From positions 29,238 through 93,237 of the forward strand of contig NZ_LFNE01000015.1 of the NCBI RefSeq assembly GCF_001045455.1: 64,000 bases of DNA, written 5' to 3'. Below the pieces are notes generated by a model. That model was not told the origin of the DNA and made no database searches. It was given only the letters and a program-made list of their open reading frames with translations. Source of the DNA: Chryseobacterium sp. FH2. GTDB taxonomy: Bacteria; Bacteroidota; Bacteroidia; Flavobacteriales; Weeksellaceae. Of this stretch, positions 9,126 to 17,346 are shown one piece after another. The translations under genes and the position numbers were made by a program. Within the stretch, counting starts at the first letter, position 1, and each line of letters starts with the position of its first letter.

Positions 9126-9506
9126 ATGAGCTTAGACACAAAACTCCGCAAATTAAGAGAACAAAAAGGATGGTCACAAATGGACGTAGCCCATCAATTG
9201 GATATTTCCCAATCTGCTTATAATAAATGGGAAGCGGGACAGGCAAAGCCAACTCTTCAAAACTTACAGAGATTAGCTGAAATTTTTGAAGCTGATTTTT
9301 ACGAATTAATTCAAGAGCAAATTCCAAATTTGGATCTATCCAATGCAAAATTTGAAAACTCTCCATTTTTTGTCACAGAATCTACAAATAACACAATAAG
9401 CTATGATTCTCCAGAATTGATTTCTAAAATATTAGAAAATCAACAGCAAATGGCGAAACTAATGGAAAGCCAAAACAAACTCATAGAACATTTATTAAAA
9501 AAATAA
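9126..9506 (+). CDS. XRE/Cro-type transcriptional regulator
   Basis: The 126-residue protein has a helix-turn-helix at about residues 6-60 (WSQMDVAHQLDISQSAYNKW, then PTLQNLQRLAEIF). A Gln/Lys-rich C-terminal helix (about 97-126) probably dimerises. It is divergent from the Cys-rich peptide/GLPGLI unit, and two ACAACC-based sites lie between them, one over each promoter. Autoregulation and control of the divergent unit are therefore likely. No effector domain or peptidase is present. Confidence 0.85.
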   Translation: MSLDTKLRKLREQKGWSQMDVAHQLDISQSAYNKWEAGQAKPTLQNLQRLAEIFEADFYELIQEQIPNLDLSNAKFENSPFFVTESTNNTISYDSPELISKILENQQQMAKLMESQNKLIEHLLKK

Positions 9507-9531
9507 ATCATTTCTTCAATAAAAACACAAT

Positions 9532-10335
9532 ATGAAAATAGCAATTTTAGGAGCCGGAAATATGGGCCTATCATTTTCAAAATCATTTTTGAAATACGAA
9601 CTGATAAAACCCGAAAACCTGCACCTCATTACAAGAAACGAATCTAAAATTCCTAAAATCTCACAGGAATTTCCACATTCTACCATCTCAATTTTTGATG
9701 AAGTAAGAGAGCTTGTAGCGGACCTGATTATCATTGCTGTTAAACCTCAGAACTTTCAAAATGTTGCAGAAAATTTTCAGTTTTCGTTAAAAGAAAATCA
9801 GATGGTTTTATCCATTATGGCAGGAATTAAAATTGAAAAAATTCAAACATTATTAAACCATCCTTTGGTTGTAAGAGCAATGCCAAACTCTCCTACTCTT
9901 CTGGGAATGGGGATTACAGGCTACACTTCTGCTGACGGAATTTCTTTCAGCCAGTTGATCAATATCGAAAGATTATTAAACTCAACAGGAAGATCCGTTT
10001 ACCTCGAAAATGAGGCGTTATTAGACGGTGTAACAGCACTTTCAGGAAGTGGCCCGGCTTATTTCTACTACATCGTTGACGCTATGATAAAAGCAGGAAT
10101 GGAAATGGGAATTGATGAAAATCTGTCTAAACTTTTTGTGAAACAGACTATGCTTGGAGCGTATCATCTAATCAACAATTCGGATAAAAACCTTGAGGAA
10201 TTAATTAAAGATGTTGCCTCAAAAGGTGGAACAACCGAAGCTGCTTTGAAAACATTTAACGAAAATAATCTCAAAGAAATTTTAAAAGACGGGATTTTAA
10301 GCGCAGAAAAACGGGCTAAAGAACTAAACGGCTAA
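9532..10335 (+). CDS. proC: pyrroline-5-carboxylate reductase
   Basis: The 267-residue enzyme carries out the last step of proline synthesis, reducing pyrroline-5-carboxylate with NAD(P)H. The N-terminal nucleotide-binding motif ILGAGNMG and the family signature SGSGPAYFYYIVDAMIKAG near residues 165-183 are both intact, and the length is normal. It follows the XRE regulator by 25 bases, but a functional link is not evident. Its stop overlaps the stop of the convergent VanZ gene by 20 bases. Confidence 0.95.
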   Translation: MKIAILGAGNMGLSFSKSFLKYELIKPENLHLITRNESKIPKISQEFPHSTISIFDEVRELVADLIIIAVKPQNFQNVAENFQFSLKENQMVLSIMAGIKIEKIQTLLNHPLVVRAMPNSPTLLGMGITGYTSADGISFSQLINIERLLNSTGRSVYLENEALLDGVTALSGSGPAYFYYIVDAMIKAGMEMGIDENLSKLFVKQTMLGAYHLINNSDKNLEELIKDVASKGGTTEAALKTFNENNLKEILKDGILSAEKRAKELNG

Positions 10336-10738
10336 ATGTATTGTCTAATAATTTACGGATATTCCAGCCAATAAAAACCCCAAAAGTATTCAGGATAATA
10401 TCATCCACTTCGAAAATTCCCATTCTGGTAAAATACTGAAGTGCCTCAGCTATGGTAATTACTGAAATAAAAGTGAAAAGTAAGCTTTTCAAATCTTTAA
10501 GTTTAGGAAAAATCCAACCTAAAAATCCAAAAGGAATAAACATAATGATGTTTCCTAAAACAATCATAACAATGGTTTTCAGAAGAATGGTATTTTCAAT
10601 AAACATCAGGGTTGAAACAATCGGTTTTATTCTGATAACGTTTTCATCAAACTGCGATCTGCCAAATCCCAAAAACATAAGATACAGCAGATATAAAGTA
10701 TAAGGAAGGATAAAAACTTTATAAATTTTCTTAAGCAT
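10316..10738 (-). CDS. VanZ-like membrane protein
   Basis: A 140-residue protein with about four transmembrane segments and the VanZ-type pattern MFIPFGFLGWIFPKL followed by EALQYFTRMGIFEVDDIILN. The role is unknown; VanZ homologues affect glycopeptide sensitivity in Gram-positives, but here it is a housekeeping orphan. I place the start at ATG 10738 rather than TTG 10747, because a perfect -10 element TACATTTG occupies 10752-10745. That predicts transcription starting at or next to the ATG, so the mRNA may be leaderless. Confidence 0.85.
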   Translation of the reverse strand: MLKKIYKVFILPYTLYLLYLMFLGFGRSQFDENVIRIKPIVSTLMFIENTILLKTIVMIVLGNIIMFIPFGFLGWIFPKLKDLKSLLFTFISVITIAEALQYFTRMGIFEVDDIILNTFGVFIGWNIRKLLDNTFSRLVL

Positions 10739-10744
10739 CAATTG

Positions 10745-10777
10745 CAAATGTATTTAATTTCACCATCTGAATAACAA
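10745..10777 (-). promoter_or_regulatory. promoter of the VanZ-like gene
   Basis: Minus-strand TTG at 10777-10775, a 22-base spacer, then TACATTTG at 10752-10745. The predicted start of transcription is about 10738, the A of the ATG. Confidence 0.5.
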
Positions 10778-10810
10778 AAAGAGAATCAAATTGACTCTCT
10801 TTTTGTTATT
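10770..10810. terminator. bidirectional terminator hairpin
   Basis: A 15-bp perfect stem (AATAACAAAAAGAGA with its complement) and an 11-base loop lies downstream of the leftward gene at 10806 and just upstream of the VanZ gene. Confidence 0.65.
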
Positions 10811-11390
10811 TTTTTCTTATCAATGGGATTTGCAGGTTAGCCGGTCGGTTTTCTTCCGTGTCAAAACCTCTTCCGTCAATATTTCTTGCACCCCAGAACA
10901 TCATGTCCTTATAAAGATAAATCAAATCATACTCCTTAAAAATTTGTCCTTCAGCCAAACCAAAAGGAACGAATTTTTTCTTTAAAATATTTTGAGGTTT
11001 CCCGACTTCCCAAGTTTTAAAACCATCTTTAGCTGAATTATTCAGAATATCTGCGAAATTTTGATGTAAAGGTGTGACTTCGTATGCTTCATCAGCCGTA
11101 AAATCTACTTTTTGCGCTCCTTCAGCAACCGGATGATCGCCCTGCCATTCTGTATTTCCTTTTATAAGCATTTTAGCCAAAGGAATTTTACCGTAAGCGT
11201 CTGCGAAATTGATAATTTCAAGCTCAAACCTGTCTTCAGGTAAAAATTTAAATTGCCTTTTTAAATAAAACGGCTTTAAACTTCCGTCTTCATTTTTCAG
11301 TGAACTGGGACGTATTTCAACAGCGATGCTTTCCCAATTTCCTACTATTTCCTTTTTTATTTCTTCTGAGAACAATCCTTTATGATCCAT
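10806..11390 (-). CDS. conserved hypothetical protein, divergent from HxlR regulator
   Basis: The 194-residue protein has no signal peptide or membrane segment. It starts with IVGNWESIAVEIRPSS and is rich in beta-strand patterns, like a lipocalin or heme-binding-type barrel, but I cannot name the family. The C-terminal part includes DLIYLYKDMMFWGARN. It is divergent from an HxlR regulator across a palindrome. Genes in that arrangement are usually the regulator's targets and often encode redox or detoxification functions, which is inference. A minus-strand TAGTTTTG (11421-11414) is a good -10 element about 24 bases before its ATG. Confidence 0.6.
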   Translation of the reverse strand: MDHKGLFSEEIKKEIVGNWESIAVEIRPSSLKNEDGSLKPFYLKRQFKFLPEDRFELEIINFADAYGKIPLAKMLIKGNTEWQGDHPVAEGAQKVDFTADEAYEVTPLHQNFADILNNSAKDGFKTWEVGKPQNILKKKFVPFGLAEGQIFKEYDLIYLYKDMMFWGARNIDGRGFDTEENRPANLQIPLIRKK

Positions 11391-11422
11391 CTTTACGTTG
11401 TTTTTATTTGTAACAAAACTAA

Positions 11423-11430
11423 TATATTTG
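11423..11430 (+). promoter_or_regulatory. -10 element of the HxlR gene
   Basis: TATATTTG matches TAnnTTTG exactly. A TTG at 11398-11400 lies 22 bases upstream. Transcription would start near 11437, upstream of the palindrome at 11448-11465. Confidence 0.45.
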
Positions 11431-11447
11431 TCTGATTATTTACACTA

Positions 11448-11465
11448 AAATACAATTTTGTATTT
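11448..11465. promoter_or_regulatory. HxlR operator palindrome
   Basis: AAATACAATTTTGTATTT is an 18-bp perfect palindrome, and the symmetry continues to CTA/TAG with a one-base bulge. It lies between the divergent hypothetical gene and the HxlR gene, just upstream of the regulator ATG at 11485. Confidence 0.55.
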
Positions 11466-11484
11466 AGTACATTTTTTTAGACCA

Positions 11485-11826
11485 ATGGGTAATAAAAGAA
11501 AAAATAAAGATTTCAATCCTCATAATTGTCCCGTCATTCATTTCTACAATAAAGTTGGCGGAAAGTGGAAAACCGTTATCTTATACGGAATCAGCAGAAA
11601 AGTAAACCGGTTCAGCTTACTTCAAAAAGCAATTCCTATGATAAGTAAGCAGATGCTTGTCAACCAGTTAAGAGAATTAGAGGAAGATAACATTCTGGAA
11701 AGAATTATTTACGCAGAAATTCCGCCAAGGGTGGAATATAAACTTACCGAATATGGTGAATCTTTTATGCCGGTCATCATGACCATTCAGGATTGGGGAT
11801 TAAAAGATATGGAACTAAAAAATTAA
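11485..11826 (+). CDS. HxlR-family winged-helix regulator
   Basis: The 113-residue protein has the family core: NCPVIHFYNKVGGKWKTVIL, then MISKQMLVNQLRELEEDNIL and VEYKLTEYGESFMPVI. The single N-terminal cysteine before PVI is typical of HxlR proteins and can act as a redox sensor. An in-frame TTG at 11458 lies inside the palindrome, so ATG 11485 is preferred. It most likely controls itself and the divergent gene ending at 10806. Confidence 0.9.
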   Translation: MGNKRKNKDFNPHNCPVIHFYNKVGGKWKTVILYGISRKVNRFSLLQKAIPMISKQMLVNQLRELEEDNILERIIYAEIPPRVEYKLTEYGESFMPVIMTIQDWGLKDMELKN

Positions 11827-11896
11827 CTGTTTTATCATTCCTTTTGGTTTTGAGTTTCCTTTTACAAATCATACTTTTGCATTATATTTTATTTCA

Positions 11897-13534
11897 ATGA
11901 AATACGTTTTACTTACGCTCATTTCGGCAATGCTGTTGTCTATATCATGGCCAACATACGGAGTTCCGTTTTTTATATTTTTTGCGCTCGTCCCTCTTTT
12001 AATGATGGAGCATGGCGTTTCAAAATTTTCAGATTACAATAGAAAAAGCTGGGTAGTTTTCGGGCTTTCCTACCTATGTTTTGTCATTTGGAATGTAGTC
12101 ACGACAGGCTGGCTGTACGGCTCTAAAAATCCTGACGGAAGCCATTCTTTAATGGCCGTTGTATTTCCGGTTTTGGTAAATTCCTTTTTATATTCTCTGG
12201 TTTTTCAATGTTATCATTGGTACAAAAATGCTCAGGGAACATATTGGGGATTAGGATTTTTCATCGCTATCTGGATGAGTTTTGAAAAATTTCATCTGAA
12301 TTGGGAACTTACATGGCCCTGGCTGAATTTAGGAAACGTTTTTTCAGAATACCCAAAACTGGTTCAATGGTATGATACATTGGGTGCAACAGGAGGGAGT
12401 TTCTGGATTTTAGTGATTAATGTCTTATTATTTTACACAGTAAGAACCTGGGAAGCGGGAAGAAAAAGAAAAGATTTAATAAGAAATTCTTCAATTGTAG
12501 CCGGTTTAATTGCTCTTCCGATGATTATTTCAATTATTAAATATAGCAGCTTTAATGAAAAACCAGTCGGACAGGTCAATGTTTTAATGCTCCAGCCTGA
12601 TCTTGATCCTTATGCAGAAAAATATTCAAAAGACAGCTTAACGATTTTAAATGATTTATTAACTCTTGCAGACCAAAATGCAAAAGGAAAAATAGATTAC
12701 TTCATTGCTCCGGAAACGGCACTTCCGGGAAGAGGCTCTATTTCAGAGACAGCTTTTGAGAAAAGTTTTCTTTTAAATAATGTAAAAAATTTCCTCGCTA
12801 AACATCCAAATTCTGTTTTTGAAACAGGAATTTCTTCACACAGATTTTATTTGAACAGCAATAATTTGCCCAAAGAAGCTTACCAACTGAATCAGGGACT
12901 TTGGGTTGAAAGTTTTAACTCTGCTATTCAGGTTATCCCTAATCAGAAAGTGGAAGTTTACCATAAAGGAAAGCTGGTTCCCGGTGTTGAAATTTTCCCT
13001 TATATGAATTATTTAAAGCCAATTTTAGGCGATGCCATGCTTAATTTGGGAGGTACGGTTGCTTCTTTAGGAACAGACAAAGAAAGAGTCGCTTTTTCGA
13101 ATCCTTACAACAAAGGAAAATATGCTCCCATCATCTGTTATGAAAGTATTTATGGGGAATTTACCACAGATTATGTAAAAAAGGGAGCCAATTTCCTGGG
13201 AATTATGACGAATGACTCCTGGTGGGGCGTTACAGAAGGCCATAAACAGCTTTTATCATATGCAAAATTAAGAGCCATCGAAACAAGAAGAGAAATCGCC
13301 CGTGCCGCAAACAGTGGAATTTCTGCACATATCAATGCAAAAGGAGAAGTCGTGGAAGATACTTTTTATGGAGATAAAACCACTCTATTTGCCAAAATAA
13401 ATCTTTATGATAAAATGACTTTCTATACAAGAGCGGGAGATTTGCTTTCGAGATTTTCAATCTTTGCTTTAGGCTTTTTGTTATTTTATTTCCTGATTAA
13501 AAGATTTCAGAATAGAAAACAAGTTAAAGTTTAG
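11897..13534 (+). CDS. lnt: apolipoprotein N-acyltransferase
   Basis: The 545-residue inner-membrane enzyme adds the third acyl chain to lipoproteins. About six transmembrane helices fill residues 1-215 and one closes the C-terminus. The nitrilase-like periplasmic domain shows the catalytic triad: Glu in IAPETALPG, Lys in YHKGKLVPGVE, and Cys in PIICYESIYG. It also has TNDSWWG. The usual lipid-facing LVPFGE reads LVPGVE here. Length is normal. Confidence 0.95.
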   Translation: MKYVLLTLISAMLLSISWPTYGVPFFIFFALVPLLMMEHGVSKFSDYNRKSWVVFGLSYLCFVIWNVVTTGWLYGSKNPDGSHSLMAVVFPVLVNSFLYSLVFQCYHWYKNAQGTYWGLGFFIAIWMSFEKFHLNWELTWPWLNLGNVFSEYPKLVQWYDTLGATGGSFWILVINVLLFYTVRTWEAGRKRKDLIRNSSIVAGLIALPMIISIIKYSSFNEKPVGQVNVLMLQPDLDPYAEKYSKDSLTILNDLLTLADQNAKGKIDYFIAPETALPGRGSISETAFEKSFLLNNVKNFLAKHPNSVFETGISSHRFYLNSNNLPKEAYQLNQGLWVESFNSAIQVIPNQKVEVYHKGKLVPGVEIFPYMNYLKPILGDAMLNLGGTVASLGTDKERVAFSNPYNKGKYAPIICYESIYGEFTTDYVKKGANFLGIMTNDSWWGVTEGHKQLLSYAKLRAIETRREIARAANSGISAHINAKGEVVEDTFYGDKTTLFAKINLYDKMTFYTRAGDLLSRFSIFALGFLLFYFLIKRFQNRKQVKV

Positions 13535-13566
13535 AAATTTATTTTCAACTTCTTTATCAATAAAAA

Positions 13567-13587
13567 GGAGACTTTTGAAAAGCCTCC
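13567..13587. terminator. lnt terminator hairpin
   Basis: GGAG-A-CTTTT pairs with AAAAG-C-CTCC, an imperfect stem with a very short loop, shortly after the lnt stop. Confidence 0.4.
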
Positions 13588-13608
13588 AAAAAATCAAATG
13601 TAAAAAAG

Positions 13609-13634
13609 AAAAGCCAGCTGGACGTCTGGCTTTT
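13609..13634. terminator. bidirectional terminator between lnt and the T9SS gene
   Basis: AAAAGCCAG and CTGGCTTTT form a 9-bp stem with an 8-base loop, with A/T tracts on both sides serving the two converging genes. Confidence 0.75.
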
Positions 13635-13656
13635 CCTGTTGATAAGAATGTTTCAA

Positions 13657-15372
13657 TTATTTAATGATGAGTTTTTTGGTGATTAATTGTTCTTTTATTT
13701 TTAATTGTAACAAATATGTTCCTTTTGGCAAGTGAGATACATTGATTGACTGATCGTTATTTAACGTCACATTCAGTTTTTTACCATCCATTGAATACAT
13801 TTCAACAGCAGAAACTTTTTCTCCTTTTATAAATACTTTTTCCATCGCAGGATTTGGGTAAATGAAGAGTTGCTTATCAATAGAATTGATATTTTGTACT
13901 GCTAAAACATTTTCAGCGGAAGCATCTGAATATGTTTTTGAGGCATCAATAGATTTTACACTCCAGTACACATTTTGAACGGAAGGATCAAGGTCTAAAA
14001 ACCATGACGGTGTTGTTACCACGTATTTCGCGATATCCTGAGCCCCGGGAGCTGAGCCTACTTTTATTTCGTATCGTAAAGCATTTACAGGAGTTTTATC
14101 ATCAGAAGCGCCGTTCCAAGAGAAGTTGACTCTGTTTCCGTTTCTGGTAAAGTTCAGGTTTGCAGGAGGCGAAGGTTTTTGGTTGGTTTCTGGTGAAACG
14201 TTTTTGAAAAGTTTAGTTAATGAAGGCATTCCCGAATCTGCCCAATCAAATCCGGATAATAATACATCAAGATGATGATCATTATTAAAGTCAAGTAAGT
14301 GTACAAAACCCGGGCCTCCTAAAGTATGCAAACCTGTAGGTGTATCTTCTGTAAAAAATTGATTAGCTGCATTATAAGTGAATATTTTTACGACAGCATC
14401 ATTGTTTTCATCATTTCCTGAAACGATAAAATCATAATGCCCGTCATTATTTAAATCTCCTGTTATCACGGAAGTTTCAGACATTTCTCCTGTAGGAATT
14501 TCCTGAAGCGTCAATTGCCCCGTTCCGTCATTCATCAAAACGCCAAGATATCCTGTATAGTTTTGATCCTGCGCCGAAATGACAATATCCTGAAAACCAT
14601 CTCCATTAAAATCAGCAAAATCCATTTTTCCGCTGGCCATAGCCGGAAGAGCCTGAGATTCCAGTAGAGTTCCGTTGCTGTTAATATATGTTTTAAATAA
14701 AGGTTCTCCATTTACGTCATATCCTAAAATAATCATATCCAGAAGATTATCATTATTAAGGTCAATCATTTTGAAGCTGGAATTCTGGGTTCCTTCCAAC
14801 CAGCCGATATTTTCCTGAAAACCTGTTCCTGTATTTTCATACAAATCAATAGTATTCACAAAACCTGTTCCGTCTATGTATTGAGTCCCATTGATTGCGT
14901 AATCTGGCTTTCCATCATGATTAAAATCAAAAACTTCCATAGAACCGTATACCTTTCCCGGAACTTCCGCTTCTTTTACAAAACCCGATCCTGTATTTTT
15001 GAATCTGTAATGTTTGTAATTAACAATATCATTATAGCTTAATCCTGTTGAAATAATATCAAGAAGCCCGTCATTATTAAAATCAATAAATTTTATATCT
15101 CCCAAATGCGTTGCATCTATTCCTAAATCGGCATAAGATATAAGTGTAGAGCCGTTGTTTTTATAAACACTGTTGAAGGTTGTGTCTACATTCCCATCTC
15201 CGTCAGAATCCACCGCTCCATTGATGACAACATCAGGAAAACCATCTCCATCCATATCTCCGGAATCTCCTGCAGAATAATAAAAATTATTCATATCTGT
15301 CTGCACTTCAGTAAAAGTCTGCGCCATAAGTCCCAACGGAATCATTCCTAAAAGAATAAAAATCCTCTTCAT
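13657..15372 (-). CDS. FG-GAP/VCBS repeat protein with type IX secretion tail
   Basis: The 571-residue secreted protein has a signal peptide ending LGLMAQ and a series of calcium-binding-like FG-GAP/VCBS repeats (for example DMDGDGFPD, DFNNDGLLD, DLNNDNLLD), forming a beta-propeller to about residue 380. A fibronectin-like domain follows. The last 75 residues are a type A sorting domain, with YPNPAMEKVFIKG and a C-terminus LITKKLIIK. The tail is removed on export by the T9SS. The start at 15372 is chosen because a strong promoter sits over the longer frame. It is a monocistronic gene; the ligand is unknown. Confidence 0.9.
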   Translation of the reverse strand: MKRIFILLGMIPLGLMAQTFTEVQTDMNNFYYSAGDSGDMDGDGFPDVVINGAVDSDGDGNVDTTFNSVYKNNGSTLISYADLGIDATHLGDIKFIDFNNDGLLDIISTGLSYNDIVNYKHYRFKNTGSGFVKEAEVPGKVYGSMEVFDFNHDGKPDYAINGTQYIDGTGFVNTIDLYENTGTGFQENIGWLEGTQNSSFKMIDLNNDNLLDMIILGYDVNGEPLFKTYINSNGTLLESQALPAMASGKMDFADFNGDGFQDIVISAQDQNYTGYLGVLMNDGTGQLTLQEIPTGEMSETSVITGDLNNDGHYDFIVSGNDENNDAVVKIFTYNAANQFFTEDTPTGLHTLGGPGFVHLLDFNNDHHLDVLLSGFDWADSGMPSLTKLFKNVSPETNQKPSPPANLNFTRNGNRVNFSWNGASDDKTPVNALRYEIKVGSAPGAQDIAKYVVTTPSWFLDLDPSVQNVYWSVKSIDASKTYSDASAENVLAVQNINSIDKQLFIYPNPAMEKVFIKGEKVSAVEMYSMDGKKLNVTLNNDQSINVSHLPKGTYLLQLKIKEQLITKKLIIK

Positions 15373-15399
15373 ATTATTTTTATTTAGATTAATTAAAAA

Positions 15400-15431
15400 C
15401 AAAGATATAGGATTAATTTACTTGGTATCAA
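15400..15431 (-). promoter_or_regulatory. promoter of the T9SS cargo gene
   Basis: Minus-strand TTG (15431-15429), a 21-base spacer, then TATCTTTG (15407-15400), an exact TAnnTTTG. The start of transcription would be near 15393, excluding an upstream start codon at 15402. Confidence 0.6.
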
Positions 15432-15450
15432 GAAAGTTTATATGAATTTT

Positions 15451-15471
15451 ATCAGGGCCAATGGCCATGAT
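15451..15471. repeat. intergenic palindrome
   Basis: ATCA-G-GGCCA-A-TGGCC-A-TGAT is symmetrical apart from one mismatched pair. It lies between the divergent T9SS gene and rpmB and could be a regulator site. No candidate protein is apparent. Confidence 0.3.
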
Positions 15472-15544
15472 ATGTTGAGGATATTCTTATATTTAAATCA
15501 ATATTATAAATCAGCCAGTTATTTATAAATATTTTACAAAAGAT

Positions 15545-15575
15545 TTGCCTATCTAAAAAATTCTTCGTTATTTTG
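15545..15575 (+). promoter_or_regulatory. promoter of the rpmB operon
   Basis: TTG at 15545-15547, a 20-base spacer and TTATTTTG at 15568-15575 precede rpmB by 36 bases. Confidence 0.4.
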
Positions 15576-15611
15576 CAACCTCAAATATTATACAAATAAG
15601 AACATCGAGAT

Positions 15612-15854
15612 ATGTCAAGAATTTGCCAAATAACAGGAAAGCGTGCAATGGTTGGTAACAACGTTTCTCACGCTAATAACAAAACGAAGCGTCGTTTTGA
15701 AATTAACTTATTGGAGAAGAAGTTTTACCTTCCGGAGCAAGATAAGCACGTAACACTGAAAGTATCAGCTCATGGATTGAGAGTGATTAACAAGATTGGA
15801 ATCGAAGAAGCTATTGAAAGAGCGACTAGAAACGGATTGATTAAAAAGAATTAA
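15612..15854 (+). CDS. rpmB: 50S ribosomal protein bL28
   Basis: 80 residues beginning [20 protein letters not shown], the bL28 signature, with basic C-terminus [11 protein letters not shown]. It is the first gene of the conserved Bacteroidota cluster rpmB, rpmG, DUF4295, ftsY. Only one of the four zinc-binding cysteines of the classic form is present, so this is a zinc-independent type. Confidence 0.97.
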   Translation: MSRICQITGKRAMVGNNVSHANNKTKRRFEINLLEKKFYLPEQDKHVTLKVSAHGLRVINKIGIEEAIERATRNGLIKKN

Positions 15855-15860
15855 TAAATC

Positions 15861-16043
15861 ATGGCAAAAAAAGGAAACAGAGTTCAAGTAATCCTTGAAT
15901 GTACAGAGCACAAAGAGAGCGGTATGCCAGGAATGTCTAGATACATTTCTACTAAAAATAAAAAGAACACTACAGAGAGATTAGAGCTTAAGAAGTATAA
16001 TCCTGTTCTTAAAAGATCTACCCTTCACAAAGAAATCAAGTAA
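15861..16043 (+). CDS. rpmG: 50S ribosomal protein bL33
   Basis: 60 residues. [20 protein letters not shown] and [15 protein letters not shown] are the bL33 core. Only one cysteine remains, so it is the zinc-free form. It starts 6 bases after rpmB. Confidence 0.97.
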   Translation: MAKKGNRVQVILECTEHKESGMPGMSRYISTKNKKNTTERLELKKYNPVLKRSTLHKEIK

Positions 16044-16063
16044 TTTATAAAATATAATTTACC

Positions 16064-16216
16064 ATGGCAAAGAAAGTAGTAGCAACCCTACAAAGCGGAC
16101 AGTCAAAAAAAATGACTAAAGTTGTGAAAATGGTTAAGTCATCTAAATCAGGTGCTTACGTTTTTGACGAAAAAGTAATGAATGCAGACGAAGTAGATGG
16201 TTATTTAAAGAAATAA
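16064..16216 (+). CDS. DUF4295 small basic protein, probable ribosomal component
   Basis: The 50-residue, lysine-rich protein begins MAKKVVATLQSGQSKKMTKV and ends ADEVDGYLKK. It is too short to stand out in a long-ORF scan, but it has an ATG 20 bases after rpmG and is followed by a terminator. DUF4295 proteins sit at this position throughout Bacteroidota. I recall that a Flavobacterium ribosome structure showed an extra small subunit protein named bL38, and this may be it, but I cannot confirm the match here. Confidence 0.85.
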   Translation: MAKKVVATLQSGQSKKMTKVVKMVKSSKSGAYVFDEKVMNADEVDGYLKK

Positions 16217-16240
16217 TCCCCACTTTATTTACAATATAAA

Positions 16241-16268
16241 AAACTACTCAGCTTTTGGGTAGTTTTTT
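16241..16268 (+). terminator. terminator after the rpmB-rpmG-DUF4295 operon
   Basis: AAACTACTC pairs with GGGTAGTTT with one wobble, a 7-base loop and a following T run. ftsY, 50 bases on, is therefore at least partly transcribed separately. Confidence 0.75.
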
Positions 16269-16320
16269 TGTTATCTTTGTTATAAAGAGAGCAACACAAC
16301 ATCTTATATTATAAAATTCT

Positions 16321-17274
16321 ATGAGTTGGTTTAAGAATATTTTCAAAAAGGAAGAGAAAGAAACCTTAGATAAAGGATTGGAAAAATCCAGTCAGGGTTT
16401 TTTTGAAAAAATGACAAAAGCCGTAGTAGGCAAAAGCAAAGTAGATGATGAAGTACTTGATGATTTGGAAGAAGTGCTGATTGCATCCGACGTAGGCGCG
16501 TCTACAACCATCAAAATCATAGAAAGAATTGAAGAGCGTGTTGCCAAAGATAAATATGTCAGTGTAAATGAATTAGATAATATTCTTCGTGAAGAGATTT
16601 CCGGGCTTTTGCTTGAAAATCCGCATGCGGGAACAGGAAATATTGACAGTTCCAAGAAGCCTTATGTAATCATGGTAGTTGGAGTAAATGGTGTTGGAAA
16701 AACCACTACTATCGGAAAACTTGCCTACCAATTTAAATCTGAAGGAAGAAAAGTGGTTTTAGGCGCCGCAGACACCTTTAGAGCAGCAGCCGTTGACCAA
16801 TTAACAATCTGGAGTGAAAGAGTCGGTGTCCCTATTGTAAAGCAGGATATGGGCTCTGACCCGGCTTCCGTAGCTTTTGATACGGTACAAAGCGCAGTAG
16901 CTCAGAATGCTGATGTTGTTATCATTGATACGGCAGGAAGGCTTCACAATAAGATTAATCTGATGAACGAGCTCTCAAAAATCAAAAGAGTTATGCAAAA
17001 AGTAATTCCTGATGCCCCTCATGAGATTTTATTGGTTCTTGATGGCTCTACCGGACAGAATGCTTTTGAGCAGGCAAAACAATTTACCGCAGCTACCGAA
17101 GTAAATGCTTTGGCAGTAACGAAACTGGACGGGACAGCTAAAGGAGGTGTTGTAATTGGTATTTCAGACCAGTTTCAGATTCCCGTGAAATATATTGGGG
17201 TTGGTGAGAAGATGCAGGATTTACAATTGTTTAATGGTACAGAATTTGTTGATTCTTTTTTCAAAAAAAGATGA
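16321..17274 (+). CDS. ftsY: signal recognition particle receptor FtsY
   Basis: The 317-residue GTPase delivers SRP-bound ribosomes to the translocon. The four-helix N domain is at about 20-95. The G domain shows GVNGVGKTTTIGKLA (P-loop), DTFRAAAVDQL, DTAGRLHNK and TKLDGTAKGG. The long acidic A domain of Escherichia coli is absent, leaving a short membrane-binding N-terminus, as is usual in Bacteroidota. Confidence 0.97.
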   Translation: MSWFKNIFKKEEKETLDKGLEKSSQGFFEKMTKAVVGKSKVDDEVLDDLEEVLIASDVGASTTIKIIERIEERVAKDKYVSVNELDNILREEISGLLLENPHAGTGNIDSSKKPYVIMVVGVNGVGKTTTIGKLAYQFKSEGRKVVLGAADTFRAAAVDQLTIWSERVGVPIVKQDMGSDPASVAFDTVQSAVAQNADVVIIDTAGRLHNKINLMNELSKIKRVMQKVIPDAPHEILLVLDGSTGQNAFEQAKQFTAATEVNALAVTKLDGTAKGGVVIGISDQFQIPVKYIGVGEKMQDLQLFNGTEFVDSFFKKR

Positions 17275-17346
17275 TTTTAATCATGTTTTTCTTTAAATTA
17301 GTAAAAACAAATTGATTTAAATATTAACAATTAAAAATTTGCAACT

